DNA from: Linepithema humile
Taxonomy: Eukaryota; Arthropoda; Insecta; Hymenoptera; Formicidae
Direction: 5' to 3'
Assembly: GCF_040581485.1 (NCBI RefSeq)
Contig: NC_090133.1
Location: 22,470,139-22,534,138, forward strand
Length of the DNA stretch: 64,000 nt
This document shows, piece after piece, positions 38,001 through 48,115 of the stretch (position 1 is the stretch's first letter; every line of letters starts with the position of its first letter). Under the pieces are notes generated by a model. That model worked only from the letters and a program-made list of their open reading frames with translations. It searched no databases and was not told the DNA's origin. The position numbers and the translations under genes were made by a program.

Positions 38001-38548
38001 ACCAGTCATGAACAGGTCAACGTCCACATTGTCCAGGTATGAACAGCCGCATACGGATGTAATGCTTTCAAATATTTTGCAGAACTGTAACAACTCTGTT
38101 GCTTAATGCTAAGTGATTCTAATACAGGGAAGAGTATTAATTTATTTATTGTACTAATCATGTACATAATCCACCATACTAATTTGTGTAAATAATTTTT
38201 AATAAATAATATATGTTCTTCCTTAGCGCTTATCAGAATATTGATATTGTTTACAATAACATCACTAGAAAGCAAAGAAAAATTCAAAGAAACTTACTGA
38301 TTAATTTAATAATCTATTCCAGTCTAACTTTAATAAAATTATTAGGAAATTATGGTGAAGTTTTTTGCCATTTGTATAGCTTAGAGTCAATTGATAAACT
38401 AATATAGCTAATATTATATTATTTATAAATAGCTCATAACTCTATCACGCACATTTAGTATATGGTTCATCAATTTAATTTGGTTCATGTAAATGTATTT
38501 CTTTTATTAATTTTAGGCATTTATATCTTAAAAACTAAAAATTTATAA

Positions 38549-38582
<34 letters not shown>

Positions 38583-38859
38583 TATTTTAAAAAATATACA
38601 TAAATTCTTGGAAAATAAATATTAATGTGTTTTATAAAATTGCATAACAGAGATTTATACAATAAAAATATATTAAATTTTATTTATATAAAAATAAAAT
38701 TCGTTGCATGAAAAATTTTATTAAAGTTATTTTTGTTATTATTTTATTAAGTTGGAAATTATAATTTTTTATAATTTTAATGTTAATTAAATCTTTGATG
38801 AAATTATTAGTTGATATATTAGCTTATTGTTTAAAATAAATTGTAAGACTGAAAAAATG

Positions 38860-38894
<35 letters not shown>

Positions 38895-39632
38895 CATATA
38901 CTTAAATAACATTTTGTTTGTTATAAATATATTTTTGTAAATATGAAGAATAAAAAATAAATACAAATTAATACATTTATATTTGGATATATTATAGACT
39001 GAATGTACAGATACTTACAATGTACAGATATTTTGTGAATAAATACTCATGCGCATTTTTAATATAGATATATTATTTAATCCTAATTACTCATTTATAA
39101 TCAATACATTTGTAATAACCGCATTTTATTTGGAGGCTTGCAATTATTATATTTTACGTTAAGTATTATTTTTATGCATTTCTTGCTTAAGATCACATCA
39201 CATTTCCGTAGAATAAGATAACAAATTATATTAAGTTGCTAGAATATATCTAAGTGTATATATATATATGCATTATGTACTAACATTTTTTGTTGTATAT
39301 CCAACTATTTGGGAAGCGACAAGTTATATTATATTAGTTAACACATTTTAATTCACTTGCTTTAAAGCTGCACAATGCCTGACATTTATAACAGATGTAG
39401 TAATAATTTAGTTTAAAATATTTCTACTTACTATCATCAGTTAATTGAAAAAATTGCCTGCAATGGTTATTATCAAATTGTTTTGCATTCGTGAATTTAC
39501 AGAATATTTGGAAAGTCGAAACTCGATGTGGAGGGCCATCTTCTTGGCGAGGAGGTAGATGAGATAGATTTAGCTGTGGATTTTTCAAATTATCGTAAAA
39601 ATGCGAACGTTGTAGATATAACTCCAGTGTGA
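25637..39632 (+). CDS. ATP7: Copper-transporting P1B-type ATPase ATP7
   Basis: The common coding exons are 32858-33249, 33383-33666, 33762-33983, 34221-34450, 34886-35075, 35168-35401, 35478-36348, 36419-37008, 37092-37295, 37384-37604, 37872-38036 and 39503-39632. Every junction is in phase. With the four candidate first exons the products are 1282, 1264, 1277 and 1263 residues. Four heavy-metal domains have GMTCxSC (33-kb to 34-kb exons). The pump core has TGES (actuator), CPC in AIACPCALGLATPT (copper path), the phosphorylated Asp in DKTGT, SEHP, and MVGDGVNDSPAL (hinge). It exports Cu(I) into the Golgi or across the membrane. The C-terminus carries GHLLGEE and ends DITPV, which fits a class I PDZ ligand. 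Rab18 lies divergently upstream. Confidence 0.96.
27556..27617 (+). CDS. ATP7: ATP7 candidate alternative first coding exon, version B
   Basis: ATG at 27556 opens 62 nt ending GATTTTGG before GTAAGT, in phase 2. The leader MLRKFKDAWKYNVLIETPDF is basic and possibly amphipathic. It would splice to 32858 over a 5.2-kb intron. Strong donor and correct phase are the only evidence. Confidence 0.5.
29412..29512 (+). CDS. ATP7: ATP7 candidate alternative first coding exon, version C
   Basis: ATG at 29412 opens 101 nt ending CTCGG before GTAAAT, in phase 2. The leader begins MTEFEGPLVHRVKLAYRNL and ends SRENTRLLG. ENTRLL fits the acidic dileucine sorting pattern [DE]xxxL[LI]. The donor is acceptable but weaker than in versions B and D. 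Confidence 0.45.
31741..31799 (+). CDS. ATP7: ATP7 candidate alternative first coding exon, version D
   Basis: ATG at 31741 opens 59 nt ending CTCTG before GTAAGC, in phase 2. The leader MKDEERLPLLKTYGATDIL contains EERLPLL, a near-textbook acidic dileucine motif for AP-complex sorting. This is the first exon nearest to the common acceptor (1.06 kb) and the one most like a designed sorting leader. Confidence 0.6.
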
Positions 39633-41235
39633 ATCATAAAAAATTATATCTGACAAACATTTCTTTTCTGTTAGCTTATAATTTGTGATAAATTAATAAA
39701 ACGTTATCTATATTTTTAGTACTGTATCTCTCAATAAGATTAACGGAAGAAATTGTAAATAATTTTATTGTAAGACTCGTAACATAATTGTTACCCATCA
39801 CATTGAAGATATGCTGCATGCTGCAGAAGTAATGCCAATAATCCGTGTAAAACTCTGTTGCCTTTGATTATTTTCAATACATTTTTAAACAGATTTTATA
39901 TATTAATTGTATTTTGAATTCCGAAATCGGTTGCGAAAATGTTAGCGAAACGCGCCTATGTTAGTTTCCTGAGACTCAATGCGCTTATTGTGATGCTTGT
40001 TGATACTTCAACATAAAACAGAGGTACGATCTCGAATTTCTCACACTCAAATGATTAAAACATAATATATTGATTTTATTACGAATTTATTGATAAAGGT
40101 ACTTTTTTTACTACAGTTTACAGTTGTAGTTAACAAATATAAGTCTTTTCAGTACTCTTTCATACTTTATACGCTTGATGTACTTAATAAAGGTGAGAGA
40201 AATGACATTTTACTCACATTGACAAATATAGATATAGACATACATAAATATATAAAAGATTTTTATATAATATATTTCTTATGAAAAACTATACTTTATT
40301 CTATGAGAGAATGACAAGTCCACACATATTTTTTATACAACAAGCCTGCTTGCATTATTAATCACACGATGTTATTTATTGTCCAGTAAACGAATGAAAA
40401 TTGTAATAATTCCCTCATAGAACAAAGTATATATACGCTTTCTTTATATATATTCCATGAGTATTAAGAAATTATATAAAAATAAAATAATTATATTTTA
40501 TATAAAACGATGTATAAAACGATATTATATATTCAGTTCACATTATTGCTCTTGTTACATTGAGTTTTCAATTATGTTTCTTAATCCTTTGTAGAACTAA
40601 TTTATATCAAATATTCTTGAAAATTTAACTGAAGATAAAATAAGTGAAAATCGTCGTTTAGAGTTAATTTCATTGGATAACAATAGGGCCTTTTTCAATC
40701 ATTTCATTAATGTTTTTGAACATATAGATAAATTATATACATAGGTAAATATGTAAGATAATTGTTCCCTAAAACTTTTTTAACAAAAAGAAAATTATTG
40801 TTCCCTATTTTATCCTCTGTTTTCAAAAAATGACAAAAAGACAATTATATGTATAAAAAATTGAATCTATTTATTTTTTAAATTTTATGCATGTTATTGC
40901 ATATTATTTAAGACATAATTTTGTGAAAGTATTTATTTCAAATGTATACATATATATGTTGAAAAACTTTAATAAATTAAAATAAAAAATTATGCCTTTC
41001 ACATGGAAAATATTAAAAAATATCTTATGATATTGCTTGTGCAAGTATTCTCTATGGCAATAAAAATTCTTCGTAGTTGTTATTATTATTATTATTATTA
41101 ACAATTAAAATAATTTATCCATATACGCAAAATTATAACAGAATAAAATCATAAATATTAATTTTTGTACAGAGAAATTTTTCCATAAAAATACATGTTA
41201 TTGTGTTTTCTTTAATTGCATCTTTTCTTTGACAG
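39633..41235. other. Convergent 3' regions of ATP7 and Siva
   Basis: AT-rich with no supported gene. AATAAA occurs soon after the ATP7 stop (about 39694). An ATT trinucleotide run lies at about 41079-41100. Confidence 0.5.
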
Positions 41236-42064
41236 TTATCGGTAGCAATTAAGACACATTACTTGATCTTCATAATTATATCTGAAATAGAAATTTACTG
41301 TTACAAATCATGCACATTAAAAGTTTTAACAAAAACACACATAATGGTGTACAACTTACACTGGAAGAAAACAATTTTGACAGAATAATTCTGAGCAGCC
41401 AGCACATGCAGACAGGCAAGAGGAACATAGTACTTGGTCACAGTAATAGCATTTATGTACTACAGATTGGTCTATTAGTTGGCAACATCCACAAAGATCC
41501 AGCCCAACATCCTAGAAAAAAATTAAACAAAAGTTGCAGAATTATTTGCAAGTTGCAAGACAAGTTTGAGCAGTCAAACAAAACTTACATTCATAATTTT
41601 ATCACTGGCTTTCAATTGCAATTTGTCAGTTAATAACATTTGTTTTAGATTAGATGAAGATTTGATTTTAGAAGATAATAGTAGTTCAGATGACGATAAG
41701 TCTATAGATTCCATGTGTGATCTATTTAATCTCTGCACATATGTCTTTGCACCTGTTTTAAGCAGGCTCAGGGTTTTATCTAAAAGAAATTTAAAAAGAA
41801 TGTTATTAAAGTAGCCTCTATATTACAATTGTGTATTATTACTAATTATAAGTGACATTTGAAATCCATTTCTAATAAAAGATGGTGTAAAACATGTAAA
41901 GTTAAATTTAGAGAAAATATTCATAATAGTTTAAGCGTGGTTTTACCATAAACATCCTTCATTCGTTCCTCGCTAGATACGCCGTTATTCACATGTTTCT
42001 CTTCCACGTGTACTTTTACTTGTGGCAGTAAGTTCTCTTCGAAGGGATAAGTACGTTTCGGCAT
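41236..42064 (-). CDS. Siva-family apoptosis regulatory protein homologue
   Basis: Four exons on the minus strand: 42064-41947, 41779-41589, 41511-41360 and 41281-41236. All are in phase and give 168 residues, against 175 for human SIVA1. It starts MPKRTYPFEENLLPQVKVHV, matching the family's MPKR…PF start. The C-terminal third is a cysteine-rich zinc-binding region with CGCC, CYYCDQVLCSSC, CAGCSELFCQNC and a final MCLNCYR. Human SIVA1 binds TNF-receptor family tails such as CD27 and promotes apoptosis; the insect role is not established here. Only conserved ends and cysteine spacing support the call, since the middle is diverged. Confidence 0.88.
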
Positions 42065-42850
42065 TTTTAAAGTTAAATTCTTATCATAATTGAATAATAT
42101 CTTAATTAAGAAACTGACAGGATATGAAAGTACACCAATTTGTCGTTTACGCCATACATTGAAAGATTATAACCTTTTCTTACAGTTTAGACCGAGTGTT
42201 TATTATCATTTAGAAAGAAGACATGCAGCGGTAATGCACAAAACTAAATGGCTATCAATTAAACGATTATCATCAGTTAAACAATTATCATCAGTTGAAC
42301 AATTACCATCAACTGAGTAATTATCATTTGGGCAATTACAATGTAAATTATTATCAAATGAGCAATTACCATCAATGATGTTTAAATGTAATAGCGATAT
42401 TATAAAACAACTTTATAAAAAGGAATATTTCAGGAATATTTTATAAAGGATTATGCTATTATCAAATATTTTGGAATTAAAACATTTGGAAGTAAATATT
42501 TTTAAATATGTCACTTTATTTTTTTATACATTTTATAACATTTTAAATAAAATAATAACAGATAACATAATAATTAATAAATAGAATAATAATTTAAATT
42601 AATTAAATTAAATTAATTAAATAAAATAAATAGAATTATAAATAAAAAGTCATATTTAGCAAGTTGAGATGACAGTCTCAACCTTGCGACAGTAAGGAAC
42701 ATAAATATTATATATATAATAAATAAAGTTCTTTAAAATCTTAAATTAATGTAATAAATAAAGTTCTTTAAAATCTTAAATTAATGTAATAAATAAAGTT
42801 CTTTAAAATTTTAAAGTAATGTAATAAATAAAGTTCTTTAAAATCTTAAA
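42065..42850. other. Spacer with two short tandem-repeat tracts
   Basis: It holds the Siva promoter at its left end and the P450 3' untranslated region at its right end. At about 42260-42380 a degenerate 18-bp motif (like AATTATCATCAGTT) recurs several times. A cleaner 35-bp tandem repeat lies at about 42715-42855. Confidence 0.6.
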
Positions 42851-42855
42851 TTAAT
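42715..42855. repeat. 35-bp tandem repeat, about four copies, at the P450 3' end
   Basis: The unit contains AATAAATAAAGTTCTTTAAA and recurs at exact 35-bp spacing (for example at 42728 and 42763), with the third copy slightly diverged. It lies in the likely 3' untranslated region and its last copy overlaps the P450 stop codon at 42851-42853. Confidence 0.85.
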
Positions 42856-44931
42856 CTCGATCAATTTTAGTTAATTTCAAATAAATTTCATTTTTTGGAG
42901 CTAAGAAAAATGCTTTAGGATTATTTATCGGTATTTCTGTCTTCTCGCAAGTCTTGACTTTATAGTTTCGCAATATTTTTATAATTCCAACTTTAATTTG
43001 ATAATCTGCGAAACGAACTCCTGGAAATAGAAAACGGACATTGTATAAAAGGTGCTGTAATTTTCGATTTAAAAAATTTTTTAGTTGAATGTAATTTGAA
43101 TAAAAATCTCTATTGTAAAAGAGATATTTAAAAAACGCGTTTTAACTTACCAATGCAGCTCTTCGGTCCGTCGCCGAAAGGTAAGTAAGATGTTGCTTGC
43201 CTAGTCTGCGTATTTTCCTCGTTAAATCTCTCTGGATTGAAAACATCTGGCTCTGGATAAATATTTGGATCTTGTTGAATCGCATAAATCGGTATCCATA
43301 CCTCTTGTCCTTTTGGTATATTAACATTGGTACCACGGAATGTATAATTTGATGTTGATTTTCTGAAGTGTGCTGTCACTGGCGGATATTTTCGTAAGGT
43401 TTCTGTATATATAAAAAATTATCATAGATGAGTTTTACAAATACAGTTTTGTGTATTAAAAGGATACAATAAATGTTTGAGTTTGACATACCTTTATACA
43501 CTTTATCCAAGTAAGTCATTTTATTTATGTTGTCATATATTAAATCGCTACCATGTTTTGTATATTCCTCATCAATTTCCTCGTGTAACTTGTCTTGTAT
43601 TTTTTGATTTAATGCCAATTCGTAAAGTGCAAAACTCATGGTCGTTGATGAACCCTCAAAGCCGGTAACAAAAAATAAGAATGCTTGCGCAGCTAACAAA
43701 CTGTCAGTCAATTCTGAAACGTAATTATTTTATTATTAATATTTGCAATTTATATAATTATTCGATAATTAATACAATGAATCAATCAGCATAATTTTAA
43801 AGTCAAATTTAACTCTAGCTTAGTGCGATTCGCAAAATTACTTTATATAAGCAAACATGTATCATATTTTTGTATAATAAAAAAATATCTTGTTAACAAA
43901 TTTATAAAAAGTTTTATAACTAAAAGTTATATAATTGAAAACAAACGTAAGAATAAACAATTAACTCACCAATATCTTTAAATTTATCCGGACGGTTTTT
44001 TAATTCGATTAGAATGTCAATAAAGTCGTGCCTAATGATATTATGCATTTGCCTATGGTTTATAGTTTCCAGTGCAGTGTGTGAAAAGAATTTGGTAGCT
44101 TCTGATTCAGGTATAACGTTTGCAAGGATATCATAAAGCCATGGTGCGGATTGCTTCGTTAAATACCATAACAAATTACTCCAAGATGGAGTGACTATAG
44201 CTTTTCCCATTTTACGGAATTCGCTGTTTTCATCTGACAGAGCGTTGATGTCGATGCCGAAAGCGCAAATTCCGATAACGTCGGTCGTGTACTTTGCCGT
44301 TAGCTCGCGACACTCTACGAGCTTTTCTTGGTTCACCATTTCCTTTACGTTCTGTTCAAGATGATCGGCGCATTCCAATATTAAGGGAAACATTTTCTTC
44401 AGTTTACCGGATGTAAAAATAGGCGTTAGCATTTTCCTCAATGGTTTCCAATTTTTGTATTCCAGATTAAGTAAATTGTGCGTCAGCGGATCGTTCTGTA
44501 ACACGAGAAAGACGAAATTAGAATCAAATTCAAGTAACTCTTTGTACATTTATAAATATATCTTGAATATCATAAAACAGCTCAGAACATACCTTCTTGC
44601 TAATGTTCAGGACTCCTCTTTCGCAAAATGTAGAGAAATCTTTGATGAGAATATCCTTAATAAATTCTGGATTGTTCACGATAAGAATGGGTGTTCTCTT
44701 AGCGAATATTCCAATCAATGGCTCATCCTTGTAATCGTTGTATACGTCCGTCAAATAATCGCCTATGAACTTTTTCCCAAGCATGACATTTTTAATATTG
44801 CCGAATATCGGTATCGGTCGTGGACCGCGGACGCCGCGTGACTTCCAGAAATTGAAAGTTGATGTAAAATAGTAATAAAAAAGAAGAATTGCAATAGCAA
44901 TGCCACACAGTGTTGTCCAAGATTCCATCAT
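42851..44931 (-). CDS. Cytochrome P450, CYP6 family (CYP6AS-like)
   Basis: Five exons on the minus strand: 44931-44593, 44495-43970, 43713-43492, 43402-43151 and 43020-42851, giving 502 residues. An N-terminal membrane anchor (LCGIAIAILLFYYYF) is followed by RGVRGPRPIPIFGN. I-helix: FFVTGFEGSSTT. ExxR is encoded across the exon 3/4 junction as ETLR, then KYPPV. Haem loop: PFGDGPKSCIG, with Cys445 as haem ligand. P450s of this type are ER-bound monooxygenases, and in Hymenoptera CYP6 members often handle plant compounds and insecticides. The haem loop has K-S where most relatives have R-N, and the I-helix lacks the usual A-G start. It may still be functional. The subfamily is judged by eye only. 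Confidence 0.93.
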
Positions 44932-45059
44932 TCTGTAGTTACTGCAGATTTTTACTAAAAAAAGAAAAACACAATATTCTAATATATATATTTTATATAT
45001 TTACAGAAATATGAGTTGAATAAACTTTTGAATTCAACAAGAATAAATATTTATTGATA

Positions 45060-45215
45060 TAATTTACTTTGATAATTAAATCGTAAACTGTAGCCGGTTA
45101 AATCTAAGTATTAATCAACATAAAAGTGATAACATGTAATCTCTTCAAATTTCGATTTCTCAGAAATCGCCATGGTTTAATCAGTATATTTTCGTGTCCC
45201 ATCTGTAAATATATA
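45060..45215 (-). promoter_or_regulatory. P450 5' region, duplicated in inverted form near 46.9 kb
   Basis: Read on the minus strand this includes TTTATATATATTTAC (a TATA-like tract at about 45205-45220), a TCTGAGAAATCG block, GATTACATGTTATC and TTAACCGGCTA. The same blocks in the same order occur on the plus strand at about 46875-47000. A 5' untranslated exon and an intron ending TTTTTTTAG at about 44957 are plausible. Confidence 0.5.
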
Positions 45216-45237
45216 TAAAAGGTCTTTCATTTTTATT

Positions 45238-45505
45238 GCCCCAGGCGGATATTTCGGAAACTAAGAGAGATACAAAAAAATGTTTCATACAAAAGTTGTA
45301 GGGTTTCGAGGGGAAAAGAAGATGACAATGGAGGATTTTGTACAGAAGGCGCTGTGCCAAGGTCAGGTGAAGGTGACCTTAATTTTCTTAAATAGGAATC
45401 CTGATATTTTATTGCATATTCTTGTAGCTGGCGTCAAGGCGTTTTGGAAACACTGGTTACAAACCCTTTTTAGTTAATATCTTCCTGATATCTTCCTGAG
45501 TTACG
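45238..45505 (+). repeat. Dispersed repeat, second copy of the unit at 2.6 kb
   Basis: It is collinear with 2608-2890 through ATACAAAAGTTGTAGG, CAATGGAGGATTTTG, AAGGTCAGGTGAAGGT, TAGCTGGCGTCAAGGCGTTT and GAGTTACGAGTC. The small ORF at 45280-45477 within it is not conserved. Its 3' end runs into the left arm of the foldback below. Confidence 0.6.
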
Positions 45506-45560
45506 AGTCTTCAAAATTTAAGTACCGCCGGCGTTAGTATTACCCAAGATGTACCGCGCT

Positions 45561-45684
45561 GCAACCGTCTTTCGAAGGCAGACTGCTTTTCTCAGAACGT
45601 TTCTTGGTAGACTTCTGCACGCTCGTCTGATGCGCTCCTGAGACGTTTTGAGAAAAGCAGTCTGCCTTCGAAAGATGGTTGCAA
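45561..45684. repeat. Nested hairpin inside the foldback
   Basis: The arms of about 40 bp (GCAACCGTCTTTCGAAGGCA at 45561 and its inverted copy ending at about 45684) surround a spacer of about 43 bp. Pairing is nearly perfect. Confidence 0.75.
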
Positions 45685-45736
45685 CTATGTATCCAGCAGA
45701 ATGGCGATACATTTCAACAATTATTGTAGGCCTAAA

Positions 45737-45737
<1 letters not shown>

Positions 45738-45811
<74 letters not shown>
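45738..45811. repeat. (CA)n microsatellite, about 37 units
   Basis: An uninterrupted CA/TG dinucleotide run lying between the nested hairpin and the right arm of the foldback. Confidence 0.97.
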
Positions 45812-45812
<1 letters not shown>

Positions 45813-46864
45813 GTGAGAGGCAAGAGGATTCACTTTAATCAAGCACCCCGAAGAGGCGTAAATCCGACCGTGCGATCTCCACGCGATACATTTTGAGTAA
45901 TACTAACGCCGGCGGTACTTAAATTTTGAAGACTCGTAACTCAGGAAGATATCAACTAAAAAGAGTTTGTAACCAGTGTTTCCAAACAAAGTTATATATA
46001 TATATATCAACAAATCAATCAGTTTTTCAATTAAATAATTAGATTCGCGTAAAGATCGAAGCGCGGTTTATGGGCGCACGGTGTACACGTTGCGTTCTTT
46101 GAATTATAATTTTTCTTTACTATATCTCGTGTGTAAAATTTTTACACGTAATGCATATACACGTGCCGCTCGTGGGAATATCGTCAATAAGCAGCTAATC
46201 TATTTCGGTTAAGTAATAAACCCGAACTACTTTAATTATTATTCGGCACTTAGCACTGTGAATTGCTGTCATAAAGATAATGTTAATATTCTGGAGTAAT
46301 TGAATTTTTTATTTTTCGCGCTATGGCGATACTACAATTATTACAACAATGCATCAACAATAATTCATTTTCCGAAAGATTGCGAGTACGTATTATCTCA
46401 TTATCCCGGATATGAACACAGTAAACAGTAAAAGATAAAATGTCTTCGTAGAAAAAAGATAACAATTCTTCGCATAACTGAATTTCTTCATCTGAGCAAA
46501 ACATTGTTATGGAAAGATTCTGAGAGAATAAACTCTTCCTTAAAGCGATCTTACGGCAGTTTTACTTCTTCGCCATGTGTAATTAAAACGTTTGATTGAT
46601 AAAAGTTTTTGATTGATAAAAGATTGATAATTGTTCTTAATAATGGATGTGTGTCTTGCTCGTGCTGTAGTGCGCAATTTTGCAATTCACACTCCATGAC
46701 CATTATTTATCGGTGTCTTAATATCAGCCAATTGTGGAAAATATCAAATTAAAGCTTAAACATTGATCCCGACTTTCATATGCGATTCTCGCATTTCTTG
46801 TTTTGACGTATTGTGACGTAAGTCTTCCAAACCAACTACGAAGTACTCTGATCAATCTGTTGGC

Positions 46865-47010
46865 ACATTCGATGGCGGTATATATATATTAATCGGACCG
46901 CAGTGATTTCTAGGAAATCAGAATTTAAAGAGACTACATGTTATCGCTTCCGCTGTTAAACCGTTACAATTATCCAGATTTAACCGGCTATAATTTACAA
47001 TTCTCACTAT
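46865..47010 (+). promoter_or_regulatory. Inverted relic of the P450 promoter and 5' region
   Basis: On the plus strand: GTATATATATATTAATCGG, GATTTCTAGGAAATCAG, ACTACATGTTATCG and TTAACCGGCTATAATTTAC. Each has a clear counterpart, in order, in the minus-strand P450 5' region. No P450 coding sequence follows downstream, so this looks like the remnant of a divergently oriented paralogue. Confidence 0.65.
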
Positions 47011-47719
47011 ACTTTGACATGTTGTTTTGGATGCTATTTACGCGTCAATGAGTCTGTTTTTTGTGAACACTAATTCTCTTTTTCTTTAATCACTTATATA
47101 TTTTGTCACTTTAATCACTTATTATTTTTGCTTATAATTAGAATCTTTTCTTTGCTTTCTTATATTCTATAAAATTAAAGAAGGTTTTTAGATATTAATT
47201 TATTAACAGTTAATGATTCTTGCGCTCCGATAACCGCGCTGGTTTTTATTAGCTCGTAAATTATTGATTATCTTTTATGGGGAAGACCCACATTTTACGA
47301 TATAAATCTATTTATAAATCTTATTTAAACATTTTGTTTCTTTTTTATATAAATCATTTTCAATTAATTTGATATACTACATTATTTTTATATCTGTTTT
47401 TTTTATATAAATAATTGCAATACAATCTGTGCTTTTAATTGCATTCACACTTATTTCTCTCTTAATTTATAATTGTCAGAAATGTTAAAGAAATATTAAC
47501 AAAACAAATTTTATACAGATCGATTTCTTTGCATCAAAAATGTGTTACGCGTGATTTAATCATGGAATTATTTTTATACTATACATGTTTCCAATTATAG
47601 AATAATATAATGAATAAGAGAGCAAATTTTTAGCTTGATATTGATCTAATCAGTTTAATCAAAATGATTGTTTAATTGAATAAACCGTTTGATTATAAGC
47701 GCTAATGATCATATCTATA

Positions 47720-48115
47720 CACTCAAAAAAATAATCTTGCAATAATAGCTAAAATTTTCTAGGTGTAAAAAATTAACTAAAACAGATAAATGATTAGCAA
47801 CTGTTGTGATATTGCATATGTAATTACTTAATCAGTTTAGATGACAGAAACAGAATATATATCTGTATTGTTTGTGAACTTTAAAAAGAAAGTTTCTCTA
47901 AAGCGCCTATCTATATAAGATCAATCACGTGTTAGATCATGCAATGAATAACATTTAGCAATGGTACCTAAATTTTTCAGAAGCTATTGCTAGAACATTA
48001 CTGCTATAAATTCTATATGTGACAAACAATGTTTTCACAGATACGAAAAATAGCGATACATTCTTGTTGCGATATCTAGAAATCTAACTACATCAGCGAA
48101 ATATTTTTTTGAGTG
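47720..48115. mobile_element. 396-bp MITE with CACTCAAAAAAATA ends and TA flanks
   Basis: Terminal inverted repeats CACTCAAAAAAATA (47720-47733) and its near-complement ending at 48115 are flanked by TA on both sides (47718-47719 and 48116-48117). There is no ORF. The ends resemble those of the 5.55-kb element at 49482 (CACTGAGAGAAATA), which also has TA flanks. Confidence 0.7.

Larger units (their letters stand above)
45443..45987. mobile_element. 545-bp foldback element with about 95-bp inverted arms
   Basis: The left arm 45443-45543 and right arm 45897-45987 are near-perfect inverted copies starting TTTGGAAACACTGGTTACAA and ending at GCCGGCGTTAGTATTAC. The left arm has an extra TTCCTGATATC duplication of 11 bp. 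Inside are a second hairpin (45561-45684) and a (CA)n tract. No protein is encoded. Confidence 0.8.

Noticed and set aside
45280..45896. ORFs across the foldback and CA tract
   Set aside because: They read through inverted arms and (CA)n as His-Thr runs; these frames are not conserved between repeat copies.
46283..46504. 73-codon minus-strand ORF between the P450 and its promoter relic
   Set aside because: I checked it for a lost P450 paralogue and saw none of the P450 motifs.
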